Under the pieces are notes generated by a model, which saw only the letters and a list, made by a program, of their open reading frames with translations, was not told the origin of the DNA and ran no database searches. DNA of 64,000 nucleotides. Source: Nocardioides acrostichi (GTDB taxonomy: Bacteria; Actinomycetota; Actinomycetes; Propionibacteriales; Nocardioidaceae). Location: assembly GCF_015319165.1 (NCBI RefSeq), contig NZ_JADIVZ010000008.1, positions 1-64,000 on the forward strand, given 5' to 3'. How positions within the stretch are numbered: position 1 is the first letter of the stretch; every line of letters begins with the position of its first letter. Shown here in pieces: positions 7,734 to 15,441 of this stretch. Both the position numbers and the translations under genes were made by a program.

Positions 7734-7739
7734 ACCCTA
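7734..7739 (-). promoter_or_regulatory. -10 element (TAGGGT) of the PPOX operon
   Basis: Minus-strand TAGGGT, 7 nt before the ATG of the mini-ORF and 21 nt before the PPOX GTG. Confidence 0.45.
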
Positions 7740-7762
7740 GGGGCCGACGAGGGCGCTGCCAC

Positions 7763-7768
7763 TAGGGT
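7763..7768 (+). promoter_or_regulatory. -10 element (TAGGGT) of the GT4 gene
   Basis: TAGGGT, then 8 nt, then the GTG at 7777. Confidence 0.4.
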
Positions 7769-7776
7769 TTCCTGGC

Positions 7777-8907
7777 GTGAGCCGGCGACGCGTGACCGTG
7801 GTCGGCTCCGGCATGACCTTCTTCAGCGGCATCAGCCTCTACACGTGCCGTCTGGCCAATGCGTTGGCCGACGAGAACGACGTCTCGGTGATCCTGATGC
7901 GTCGGCTGCTGCCGCGTCGGCTCTACCCCGGCGGGTCGCGCGTCGGCGAGCAGCTGACGACGGCCACCTATCGCGACGAGGTGCCCGTCTTCGACGGCGT
8001 CGACTGGTTCGTGCTGCCGAGCCTGGTGCGGGCGCTGCGATTCCTCAAGCAGCAGCGGCCCGAGGTGCTGGTGCTCCAGTGGTGGACCGGCGCCGTGCTG
8101 CACAGCTTCCTCGTGCTCGCGCTGGCCGCCCGGCTGCGTCGCATCCCGGTGGTGCTGGAGATGCACGAGGTGCAGGACACCGGCGAGGCCGCCATCGGCT
8201 GGGTGCGCCGCTACACCGAGGCACTGATCCGCCCGCTGCTCGCCATGACCGCCGCGTTCGTCGTGCACAGCCGCGTGGACGCCGAGGTCGTGGCCGAGTC
8301 CGGCTGGAGCGGACGCAAGCCGGTGCGCGTCATCAAGCACGGGCCCTACGACCACCTCGCACCCGCCGTCGATGCTCCCCCGCGCGAGCCGGGCGACGAC
8401 TTCACCTACCTCTACTTCGGCACGATCCGGCCGTACAAGGGCGTGGAGCACCTGGTCGATGCCTTCGACTCCCTCGACTCAGCTGATGCGCGGCTGCTGG
8501 TCGTGGGCGAGACCTGGGAGGGGCATGCGCTACCCGCCGAGCGCATCGCCGCCGCCCGGCACGGTGACCGCATCGAGTTCGTCAACCGCTACGTGCACGA
8601 CGACGAGGCCGCCGGCTTCTTCGCCCGCGCCGACGCGGTCGTGCTGCCCTACCTGCGCTCCTCGGCGAGCGGTCCGCTGCACATCGCCATGAGCCACGGA
8701 CTGCCCGTCGTGCTCTCAGACGTCGGCGGCCTCACCGAGGCCGCCGAGGGCTACGAGGGCATCCGCTTCGTCACCCCCGGCGACGTGCCCGGCATCGCCG
8801 AGGCGCTGCGCGAGGTGCGGTCGTGGCCGGTCCGGCGCTACCCCGACCCGTGCAGCTGGGAGGCCACCACCCGGCACTTCGGCGAGCTGTTCGACGAACT
8901 GCTCTGA
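7777..8907 (+). CDS. Glycosyltransferase family 4 (GT-B fold)
   Basis: 376 residues. The N-terminal Rossmann half starts VTVVGSGMTFFSGISLYTCRLANALA, where the glycine-rich loop normally contacts the acceptor/donor. The C-terminal half has DFTYLYFGTIRPYKGVEHLVDAF, then ADAVVLPYLRSSASGPLHIAMSHGLPVVLSDVGGL; the GPLHIAMSHGLPVV segment corresponds to the donor-binding E/S-x7-E region of group 1 transferases, with the first glutamate replaced by S/G here. The body contains a hydrophobic stretch near residues 110-125 that may associate with the membrane. A role in glycolipid or polysaccharide assembly is likely; the sugar is unknown. Confidence 0.87.
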   Translation: MSRRRVTVVGSGMTFFSGISLYTCRLANALADENDVSVILMRRLLPRRLYPGGSRVGEQLTTATYRDEVPVFDGVDWFVLPSLVRALRFLKQQRPEVLVLQWWTGAVLHSFLVLALAARLRRIPVVLEMHEVQDTGEAAIGWVRRYTEALIRPLLAMTAAFVVHSRVDAEVVAESGWSGRKPVRVIKHGPYDHLAPAVDAPPREPGDDFTYLYFGTIRPYKGVEHLVDAFDSLDSADARLLVVGETWEGHALPAERIAAARHGDRIEFVNRYVHDDEAAGFFARADAVVLPYLRSSASGPLHIAMSHGLPVVLSDVGGLTEAAEGYEGIRFVTPGDVPGIAEALREVRSWPVRRYPDPCSWEATTRHFGELFDELL

Positions 8908-8914
8908 GCCGCCC

Positions 8915-9544
8915 TCACGCGTCGACCCAGAGTTCCCCGCTCGCGCGTGGCCGCGCTGCGCCGGCGGTGACCTCGGCCAGGGCCGCGCTCACGGCGTGCA
9001 CCTTCGACGGCGAGACGCCGAGCGTCAGGCCGACCTGGACGCCGTAGGCCGTGTCGAGCACGCGGACGCCGCGGGCCCGCAGATCGCTCTCGACGCGACC
9101 GGCGTCGGCGTGGTCGAGCGTCACCTCGACCCGCATCAGCAGGTGGCGCTCCCGGGTGCCGGCGACCTCGATCGCCGCCCGGACGGCGTCACCGTAGGCC
9201 CGCACGAGCCCGCCGGCGCCGAGCAGCGTGCCGCCGAACCAGCGGGTCACCACGGCGACCGTGTCGGACAGCTCGGCCCCGCGCACCACTTCGAGCATGG
9301 GTGAGCCGGCAGTGCCCGCGGGCTCGCCGTCGTCGGAGGACCGCTCGAGCGGTTGCGGGGGCGGTCCGAGACGGAAGGCCGTGCAGTGGTGGCGGGCGTC
9401 GTGGTGGGCGCGCCGCACCTCCTCGACGACCGCGCGGGCGGCGTCCTCGGTCTCGACACGGCGCAGGATGCAGAGGAAGCGCGAGCGCTTCTCCTCGATC
9501 TCGGCCCGGGCGTCGCGGCGCGGCACCAGGTAGCCGGTCACCAC
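8915..9544 (-). CDS. YigZ/IMPACT family protein
   Basis: 209 residues. The N-terminal UPF0029 domain contains EEKRSRFLCILRRVETEDAA, ARHHCTAFRLG, and the family signature SDDGEPAGTAGSPMLEVV, followed by VVTRWFGGTLLGAGGLVRAYG. The C-terminal ferredoxin-like DUF1949 domain follows (YGVQVGLTLG). IMPACT/YigZ proteins are linked to translation control and ribosome-associated regulation. A GTG pair opens the gene; the chosen start (9544) overlaps the stop of the upstream TauE gene by 7 bp. Confidence 0.9.
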   Translation of the reverse strand: MVTGYLVPRRDARAEIEEKRSRFLCILRRVETEDAARAVVEEVRRAHHDARHHCTAFRLGPPPQPLERSSDDGEPAGTAGSPMLEVVRGAELSDTVAVVTRWFGGTLLGAGGLVRAYGDAVRAAIEVAGTRERHLLMRVEVTLDHADAGRVESDLRARGVRVLDTAYGVQVGLTLGVSPSKVHAVSAALAEVTAGAARPRASGELWVDA

Positions 9545-10311
9545 ACCCCCAGCACCTGCCCACCGAGCCGCACCACGAACGCGGCCACGACCACGATGAA
9601 GAACACGCGCACGAAGGCCGATCCGCGGGCCACAGCGGTACGGGCGCCGAGGTAGCCGCCGACGAGGTTGGCCGCGCCCATGAGCAAGCCGATCTTCCAG
9701 AGCACCGCGCCCTGGGGCACGAACACGGCCAGGGCGGCGAGGTTGGTGGCCCAGTTGGCCATCCGCGCCTTGGCCGAGGCCTCGAGGAACCCGTAGCCGA
9801 GCAGGCCCACGAGCGTGAACACGAAGAAGGATCCGGTGCCCGGCCCGAGCGCGCCGTCGTAGAAGCCCACCACCAACCCGGTGCCGACCGCGGCGAGCGT
9901 GTGGCGGCGTCCGGCGAAGCGCAGCGCGGTGACCGAGCCGAGGTCGGGCTTGGCCACGACGTAGGCGCCGACCACGATCAGCGCCACGAGCACGATCGGC
10001 TCGAACGCCGACCGCGGCAGGTGGGAGGCCACCGCGGCCCCGGCGGCCGATCCGGTGAAGGCCAGCAGCATGAGCGGCACGAAGGTGCGGGGGTCGGGAC
10101 GCACCCGCCGGTAGTAGGTGAGCGAACTGACGCTGGTGCCGCAGATCGAGCCGAGCTTGTTGGTGGCCAGGATCTGCACCGGCGCGGCATTCGGCAGGCC
10201 CAACAGCAGCGCCGGCAGCTGGATCAGCCCGCCCCCGCCCACCACCGCGTCGACGAATCCGGCCGACAGCGCCGCCAGGGCCAACAGCGCGAGGGTGGTC
10301 GGGTCGGTCAC
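9538..10311 (-). CDS. TauE/SafE family sulfite/anion permease
   Basis: 257 residues, almost entirely membrane segments. The TauE/SafE (formerly DUF81) hallmarks are AGFVDAVVGGGGLIQLPALLLGLP near the N-terminus and GFYDGALGPGTGSFFVFTLVGLLG in the second half, the two pseudo-repeats of the family, plus ATNKLGSICGTSVSSLTY. Members export or import sulfite, sulfoacetate or other organosulfur anions; the substrate here is unknown. The GTG at 10311 lies 7 nt after a minus-strand TAGGCT and starts only 23 bp from the divergent cobalamin-binding gene. Confidence 0.88.
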   Translation of the reverse strand: MTDPTTLALLALAALSAGFVDAVVGGGGLIQLPALLLGLPNAAPVQILATNKLGSICGTSVSSLTYYRRVRPDPRTFVPLMLLAFTGSAAGAAVASHLPRSAFEPIVLVALIVVGAYVVAKPDLGSVTALRFAGRRHTLAAVGTGLVVGFYDGALGPGTGSFFVFTLVGLLGYGFLEASAKARMANWATNLAALAVFVPQGAVLWKIGLLMGAANLVGGYLGARTAVARGSAFVRVFFIVVVAAFVVRLGGQVLGVW

Positions 10312-10318
10312 TGGCAGC

Positions 10319-10328
10319 AGCCTACGGT
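10319..10328. promoter_or_regulatory. Overlapping divergent -10 elements (AGCCTACGGT)
   Basis: On the minus strand TAGGCT (10319-10324) precedes the TauE GTG by 7 nt. On the plus strand TACGGT (10323-10328) precedes the cobalamin-binding GTG by 6 nt. The hexamers share the central TA, so the two genes can be driven from one bidirectional melting site. Confidence 0.55.
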
Positions 10329-10334
10329 GACCCC

Positions 10335-11210
10335 GTGCGCATCGTGTCCCTCCTGCCGTCGACCACGGAGATCTGCTTCGCGCTCGGAGTGGGCGACGAC
10401 GTGGTCGGTGTGACCTTCGAGTGCGACTTCCCTCCCGAGGCTCGCAGCCGCCGCGTCGTGTCGTCGACGACGATGCCCCACGGGCTGACCCCGGCCGAGA
10501 TCGACGCGTTCGTCGTGGCCGCCACCCGGGCCGGTGAGGATCTCTACCGGCTCGACGCCGGCGCACTCGCCGAGCTGGACGCCGACCTCGTGCTCACCCA
10601 GGATCTGTGCGCGGTCTGCGCGATCGACGTGGCCGACGTCGACGCCGCGCTCGCGCACCTCGGCTGCACCGCGACGGTGCACTCCTTCGACCCCCACACG
10701 CTGACCGAGATCGCCGAGTCGATCCGGGCCATCGGTCGCGCCGTCGACCGGCCCGAGGCCGCGGACGCCCTGGCCGCCACCCTCGACCTGCCCGCTCCCC
10801 CGCCCTATCCGCGCCCGCGCGTGGTGGTGCTGGAGTGGACCGACCCGCCCTATGCCCCCGGCCACTGGATCCCCGAGATGGTGGCCGCCGCGGGCGGTGA
10901 GTGCGTGCTCGGCGCCGCCGGGCAGAAGTCCGAGCGCGTCACCTGGGACGACGTCCGCGACGCCCGCCCCGACTTCATCGTCGTCGCGCCGTGCGGCTAC
11001 GACCGGAACGGTGCCCAGGAGCAGGCCGACGCCCTGGTCGCCGCGAACGTGCTCCCACCCGGCGTCCCCGTGCACGCGGTCGACGCGAACGCGCACTGGG
11101 CCCGCCCCGGCCCGCGGGTCATCGAGGGTGTCGCCGACCTCGCGAGCGCGCTACAGACGCTGGTTGAGCCGGGCGAGGCGCTAGCCGAGTCCCGTGTCGA
11201 AACCCCGTGA
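10335..11210 (+). CDS. Cobalamin-binding BtuF-like protein, no signal peptide
   Basis: 291 residues. It begins RIVSLLPSTTEICFALGVGDDVVGVTFECDFP, the opening of the cytosolic BtuF-like/FepB-fold family, and continues LTQDLCAVCAI, VLEWTDPPYAPGHWIPEMVAAAGG and TWDDVRDARPDFIVVAPCGYD. There is no signal peptide or lipobox, so it is not a standard periplasmic ABC partner; no permease is adjacent. Corrinoid binding is inferred from the family. The last 17 residues (TLVEPGEALAESRVETP) and the stop region are encoded by a GGTTGAGCC...GTCGAAACC repeat, so the native C-terminus has been replaced or extended. Confidence 0.83.
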   Translation: MRIVSLLPSTTEICFALGVGDDVVGVTFECDFPPEARSRRVVSSTTMPHGLTPAEIDAFVVAATRAGEDLYRLDAGALAELDADLVLTQDLCAVCAIDVADVDAALAHLGCTATVHSFDPHTLTEIAESIRAIGRAVDRPEAADALAATLDLPAPPPYPRPRVVVLEWTDPPYAPGHWIPEMVAAAGGECVLGAAGQKSERVTWDDVRDARPDFIVVAPCGYDRNGAQEQADALVAANVLPPGVPVHAVDANAHWARPGPRVIEGVADLASALQTLVEPGEALAESRVETP

Positions 11211-11372
11211 GGAGACCGGCGGAGCTCATTTCAGAGTTGCGGGTTTCGACGCGCTCGGCCGTGAACGGCCTCACGGCTCAACCACCGCAAGGCGCGCTCG
11301 GCCGTGAACGGCCTCACGGCTCAACCACCGCAAGGCGCGCTCGGCCGTGAACGGCCTCACGGCTCAACCACC
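11162..11372. repeat. Repeat array B: one left unit, core, three right units
   Basis: A left unit (GGTTGAGCC at 11162 to GTCGAAACC at 11204) lies inside the 3' end of the cobalamin-binding gene. After a 37-bp core come right-oriented units: a full one from GGTTTCGAC at 11242, then two that lack GGTTTCGAC, spaced exactly 43 bp (CAACCACC ends at 11286, 11329, 11372). The variable middle is CGGCCGTGAACGGCC, a hairpin. Confidence 0.85.
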
Positions 11373-11384
11373 ACGGCAGGCGCG

Positions 11385-13427
11385 TCAGCCGACCCAGAAC
11401 CCCCGGCCCCCGAACCAGTCGCCCATGCCGCCGCCACCCATCCGGCCGTACGACGACCGGTCGCCGAGGTAGGAGCCGACCACCGCGGCGCCGAGGTCGT
11501 CGAGCTCGGGGGCGACCACGCGCCCGTCGACGCGGTGCGCCATCGACTCGATGAAGCGCGCGAGACCGGGGTCGTCTCCGAGGCGGAAGAACGTCGTCTG
11601 GGCCCCGAGCCGGCGTGCGTTGTCGAGCTCGCGCACCGCGTAGGCGATGGTGAGCGGGTGCGGCGGGTAGGAGAACATCACCTCGCCGTTCGACTCCAGG
11701 TGCGAGGTGGGCTCGCCGTCGGTGACGATGAGCAGCACCGGCTGGGCGTTGGGGTGCTTGCGGAAGTGCCGGTTGGCCAGCAACAGACCGTGGTGCAGGT
11801 TCGTGCCCTTGTCGTACATCGCGTCGAGCGCGGTGAGCTGCTCGATCTCCATCGTCTGCGCGTGACGGCCGAAGGCGATCAGCTGCAGCGCGTCACCACG
11901 GAAGCGCGAGCGGATCAGCGTGTGCAGCGCCAGAGCCGTGCGCTTCATCGGCACCCAGCGACCGTCCATCGCCATCGAGAACGACGTGTCGACCAGCAGC
12001 GCCACGGCCGCCTGGGTGCGGGCCTCGGTCTCCTGCACCTCGACGTCGTCGATCGTCAACCGCACGGAGGGGCCCGAGCGCGGGCCCTCCCCCGCCTCGC
12101 GCACGATGGCGTTGGTCAACGAGCGGGTGACGTCCCAGGGCTCGGTGTCGCCGAACGCCCACGGCCGCGTCGCCCCCGACCGCTCACCGGCGGCACCGGC
12201 CTTGTTCATGTCGCGCTGGCCGGCGCGCCCCGACATCCGGTCGGCGACGTCGCGCAGCAGCTGCTTGCCGAGCTGACGCATCGCCTTGGGCGTCAGCCGC
12301 AGCTGCCCGTCGGAGCCCCGCTGCACGGTGCCCGACTCGCGTAGCGCCTTCTCCAGCTGCTGGAGGGTGCGGGCCTCGACGGCCGCCTCGTCGCCGAGCT
12401 GACGGCGCAGCGCGTCCAGGTCGAGGTCACCCATGTCGGCGCCGCGGTAGCTCTGGGAGAGCTGCTCGGCGAGCTGGTCGAGCTCGGCGAGATCCTGGAA
12501 GACACCGGTGCCGTCGCCCAGACCGAGCCCCTCGCCGCCGTCCATCTGCTCCGAGCCGTACCAGTCCTCACCGGGCCGCAGCGACTGCAGATTGCCGTCG
12601 AGGCGACCCAGCTGCTCCATCAGCGCGGGCGAGCCGAACGCCTGCGCCGAGAGCTCCATCAGCTGCTGGCGCTGCTCGGGGCTCATCGAGTTCATCATCC
12701 GCTGGGCTGCTGCGGCGCGCTGCGCCATGGCGTCCATCAGCTCGTCGAGATCCTGCGGGTTCTCGGGGAAGAACTCCCCGTGCTTGGCCATGAAGTCCTC
12801 GAAGTCGGCCCGCGTGTCCTCGCCGCGCTGACGCTTCTCGAGCAGGTCGTTGAGGTCGCCGAGCATCCCGTTGATGGCCGCGCGGTCCTCGTCTCCTGCG
12901 TTCTCGAGCGCCTGCTTCATACCCTCGAAGCGCTGGTCGAGCAGCTCGCGGCCGAGGAGATCCTTGATCTCCTCGTACGCCTCGCGCGCCTCGCGACTGG
13001 CCCACTCGTAGTTCGACAGCTCGGTGACAGCGGCCGCCGGGTTGGGCGGCAGCGAGTCGAGCTGCAGCTCGCGCAGGGCGCGGTCGGTGTCGTCCATGTC
13101 GATGTCGCGGGCCAGCTGCTTGCGCTCCTCCAGCACCGCCTTCTCGAGCAGCTCCTTGACCTGCTCCAGCGTGCCGTCGAGGTTGTGCTTGCTGGCCAGA
13201 TCGCGGCGGCGCTCGGCGATCCGTCGCGCCAGGTCGTCGAGGCCGCTCTGATCGCGGCCGCCGCGTCGCAGGAACTCCCGCATCGCCCGCTCGGGGCTGT
13301 AGCCGGCCATGACGTCCTCGCCGATGGCGTCCAACGCCTCGGAAAGATCGACGGGCGGGGCGAGCGGGTCGCCGCCGCCGTAGCGGCCGTAACGGCTCGC
13401 GCGCCGCTGGGTCCAGAAGTCAGCCAT
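11385..13427 (-). CDS. VWA-domain protein partnered with a MoxR/chelatase-like AAA ATPase
   Basis: 680 residues. The N-terminal 440 residues are charged and helical, rich in E, R and L, with QRRASRYGRYGG at the start. The von Willebrand A domain begins near residue 465 with TQAAVALLVDTSFSMAMDGRWVPMK; DTSFS is the DxSxS part of the metal-ion-dependent adhesion site, and LIVTDGEPTSHLE supplies the later aspartate. The C-terminus is glycine-rich (GGGGMGDWFGGRGFWVG). The pair with the upstream AAA protein corresponds to the M. tuberculosis Rv0958/Rv0959 arrangement and probably acts as a chelatase-like remodelling complex. SD GGAGGGG is 6 nt before the ATG, which overlaps the GNAT gene by 8 bp. 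Confidence 0.88.
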   Translation of the reverse strand: MADFWTQRRASRYGRYGGGDPLAPPVDLSEALDAIGEDVMAGYSPERAMREFLRRGGRDQSGLDDLARRIAERRRDLASKHNLDGTLEQVKELLEKAVLEERKQLARDIDMDDTDRALRELQLDSLPPNPAAAVTELSNYEWASREAREAYEEIKDLLGRELLDQRFEGMKQALENAGDEDRAAINGMLGDLNDLLEKRQRGEDTRADFEDFMAKHGEFFPENPQDLDELMDAMAQRAAAAQRMMNSMSPEQRQQLMELSAQAFGSPALMEQLGRLDGNLQSLRPGEDWYGSEQMDGGEGLGLGDGTGVFQDLAELDQLAEQLSQSYRGADMGDLDLDALRRQLGDEAAVEARTLQQLEKALRESGTVQRGSDGQLRLTPKAMRQLGKQLLRDVADRMSGRAGQRDMNKAGAAGERSGATRPWAFGDTEPWDVTRSLTNAIVREAGEGPRSGPSVRLTIDDVEVQETEARTQAAVALLVDTSFSMAMDGRWVPMKRTALALHTLIRSRFRGDALQLIAFGRHAQTMEIEQLTALDAMYDKGTNLHHGLLLANRHFRKHPNAQPVLLIVTDGEPTSHLESNGEVMFSYPPHPLTIAYAVRELDNARRLGAQTTFFRLGDDPGLARFIESMAHRVDGRVVAPELDDLGAAVVGSYLGDRSSYGRMGGGGMGDWFGGRGFWVG

Positions 13428-13959
13428 GACGTGCCCCTCCCACCGGGTCGCCGCTCGGCTCGCGGCGCATCCACACGAACTCCAGGCCGGGGATCGTGGC
13501 CGAGCTGTCGCGCGAGGCCTCCTCGAAGCCGGACGCCGCGTAGAACGCCGCGGCCCGCTCGTTCCCGGCGACGTACTGCAGCACCAACGGCGCCTGACGC
13601 ACCTCCCGCACGTGCGCGAGCACCGCGTCGAGCAGGCTCCTGCCGAGTCCGCTGCGGTGGTGGTCGGGGCGCACGTAGAGCTTCCACAGCACCGGCTCGG
13701 GTTGGCCGTCGGCGTCCGCCCGCTGGCCGAGGTTGGCCACGCCCACGATCTCGCCGTCGACCTCGGCCACCCAGTGCGGCAGGCGTTCGAGCTGGTCCTC
13801 GACGGCCGCGAGCGACCAGAACTGCTCGGCGCACCATTCGGCGTACGCGGGAGAGATCGACCCGTAGGTCGCCGGGACGACGACCTCGCCGAGCGCGACC
13901 AGCGCCGCGGCGTCGTCGGTGGTGGCGCGCCGCAGCTCGATGAGCCCCGGATCAGCCAT
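13420..13959 (-). CDS. GNAT family N-acetyltransferase inside the AAA-VWA operon
   Basis: 179 residues. GNAT features: IELRRATTDDAAALVALGEVVVPATYG at the start, VLWKLYVRPDHHRSGLGRSLLDAVLAHV as the acetyl-CoA loop (RSGLGRSLL), and VLQYVAGNERAAAFYAASGFEEAS as motif B. Substrate unknown. It overlaps the AAA gene upstream and the VWA gene downstream by 8 bp each, so the three are almost certainly translated from one mRNA. That placement suggests a functional tie, possibly acetylation of the complex or its target, but this is inference. Confidence 0.87.
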   Translation of the reverse strand: MADPGLIELRRATTDDAAALVALGEVVVPATYGSISPAYAEWCAEQFWSLAAVEDQLERLPHWVAEVDGEIVGVANLGQRADADGQPEPVLWKLYVRPDHHRSGLGRSLLDAVLAHVREVRQAPLVLQYVAGNERAAAFYAASGFEEASRDSSATIPGLEFVWMRREPSGDPVGGARHG

Positions 13960-15367
13960 ACACCGTCTCGCCCTCGCCGGACTCCTTGCTGACCTTGCGC
14001 GCGAGGTACAGCGCCTCGAGTGCGAGCTCGATCGCGCCGGCCCGCTCGCCGTCGTCGGTCGCCCCGGCTGCGTCGCAGATGCGGTCGTAGAGGTCGCTCT
14101 CGCCGAGCACGGGCAGGCCCTCGAGGAAGGTTCTCGCCGCTACCTGGTCGCCGGTCGAGATCATGACGCCGACCTCCAATCGCTCCACCAACGGCCCGAG
14201 GTCGATGCCGCGCAGCACGGTGCGGCAGGTCTCGGCGGTGGCGGTGCGCAGCAGGTGGGTGAGCACCTCGGCCTCGCGGCCCTCCTCACCGGACTCGAAC
14301 TCGATCTTGCCGCCGAGCACGTCGACGGCGGTCTCGAGGTCGACGACGCGCGCCACGGCGCGGTCCTCGTGTTGCACGGTGGCGCGGTGCAGCGCCGCCG
14401 CGGCGATGGTCTCGGCCCCGGCGATCGCGAACCGCGCGGAGACGCCGGAGCGCTGGTCGACCGCGGTGGAGTCGCGCAGGTGGCGGGTGAACCGGGCGAG
14501 GATCTCGAGCAGGTGGTCGGGCACGTGCGCGACGAGGTCGGCCTCCTGCCGGATCACCGCGATCTCGTCGGCGAGCGCCAGCGGGTAGTGCGTGCGGATC
14601 TCGGCGCCGAAGCGGTCCTTGAGCGGGGTGATGATGCGCCCGCGGTTGGTGTAGTCCTCGGGGTTGGCGCTGGCCACGACGAGGACGTCGAGCGGCAGTC
14701 GCAGCACGTAGCCGCGGATCTGGATGTCGCGCTCCTCCATCACGTTGAGCATCGCGACCTGGATGCGCTCGGCGAGGTCGGGCAGCTCGTTGATGGCCAC
14801 GATGCCGCGGTGGCTGCGCGGGATGAGCCCGAAGTGGATGGTCTCGGGGTCGCCCAGCGAGCGGCCCTCGGCCACCTTCATCGGGTCGACGTCGCCGATG
14901 AGGTCGGCCACCGACGTGTCGGGGGTGGCCAGCTTCTCGGCGTACCGCTCGTCGCGGTGCACCCACGAGACGCGCAGCTCGTCGCCGTGCTCGGCGACCG
15001 CGGCCAACGAACCCGGCGTGACCGGCTCGTAGGGGTGCTCCCCGAGCTCGGAGCCGGAGATGACCGGCGTCCACTCGTCGAGCAGGCCGATCATGGTGCG
15101 CAGCAGCCGGGTCTTGCCCTGCCCGCGCTCGCCGAGCAGCACCACGTCGTGCCCGGCGATGAGCGCCCGCTCGAGCTGCGGGATCACGGTGTCCTGGAGG
15201 CCGTGCAGACCCGGCCACGGATCCGCACCATCGCGCAGCTTCGACAACAAGTTGTCGCGGATCTCGGTGCGCAGCGCCTTGTGCTCGTGGCCGCTGGCGC
15301 GCAACTCGCCCAGCGTGGCGATCGTGGGAGCAGGAGAAGAGGTCGACGGGGAGGGAGAGCTCGTCAC
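13952..15367 (-). CDS. MoxR/Mg-chelatase-like AAA+ ATPase
   Basis: 471 residues. Walker A is LLGERGQGKTRLLR, Walker B-like GIVAINELPDLAERIQ, and sensor region VVASANPEDYTNRGRIITPLKDRFGAEI. The segment AERIQVAMLNVMEERDIQIRGYVLRLP is the chelatase/sigma54-interacting-like arm. These proteins pair with VWA proteins to remodel targets or insert cofactors. The GTG at 15367 was chosen over an in-frame ATG at 15406 because it lies 7 nt after a minus-strand TAGCGT; the extra residues (TWTFVSRRSVAG) are not family-like. First gene of the AAA-GNAT-VWA operon, divergent from the adenylate cyclase. Confidence 0.88.
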   Translation of the reverse strand: MTSSPSPSTSSPAPTIATLGELRASGHEHKALRTEIRDNLLSKLRDGADPWPGLHGLQDTVIPQLERALIAGHDVVLLGERGQGKTRLLRTMIGLLDEWTPVISGSELGEHPYEPVTPGSLAAVAEHGDELRVSWVHRDERYAEKLATPDTSVADLIGDVDPMKVAEGRSLGDPETIHFGLIPRSHRGIVAINELPDLAERIQVAMLNVMEERDIQIRGYVLRLPLDVLVVASANPEDYTNRGRIITPLKDRFGAEIRTHYPLALADEIAVIRQEADLVAHVPDHLLEILARFTRHLRDSTAVDQRSGVSARFAIAGAETIAAAALHRATVQHEDRAVARVVDLETAVDVLGGKIEFESGEEGREAEVLTHLLRTATAETCRTVLRGIDLGPLVERLEVGVMISTGDQVAARTFLEGLPVLGESDLYDRICDAAGATDDGERAGAIELALEALYLARKVSKESGEGETVYG

Positions 15368-15374
15368 CCCAGCC

Positions 15375-15380
15375 ACGCTA
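15375..15380 (-). promoter_or_regulatory. -10 element (TAGCGT) of the AAA-GNAT-VWA operon
   Basis: Minus-strand TAGCGT, then 7 nt, then the GTG at 15367. Confidence 0.45.
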
Positions 15381-15429
15381 CGCCTCGAGACAAAGGTCCA
15401 GGTCACGGCCGGATGACGTCACCGGGCAC

Positions 15430-15435
15430 TACCGT
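15430..15435 (+). promoter_or_regulatory. -10 element (TACCGT) of the cyclase-kinase operon
   Basis: TACCGT, then 6 nt, then the GTG at 15442. Confidence 0.45.
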
Positions 15436-15441
15436 GGAGCC

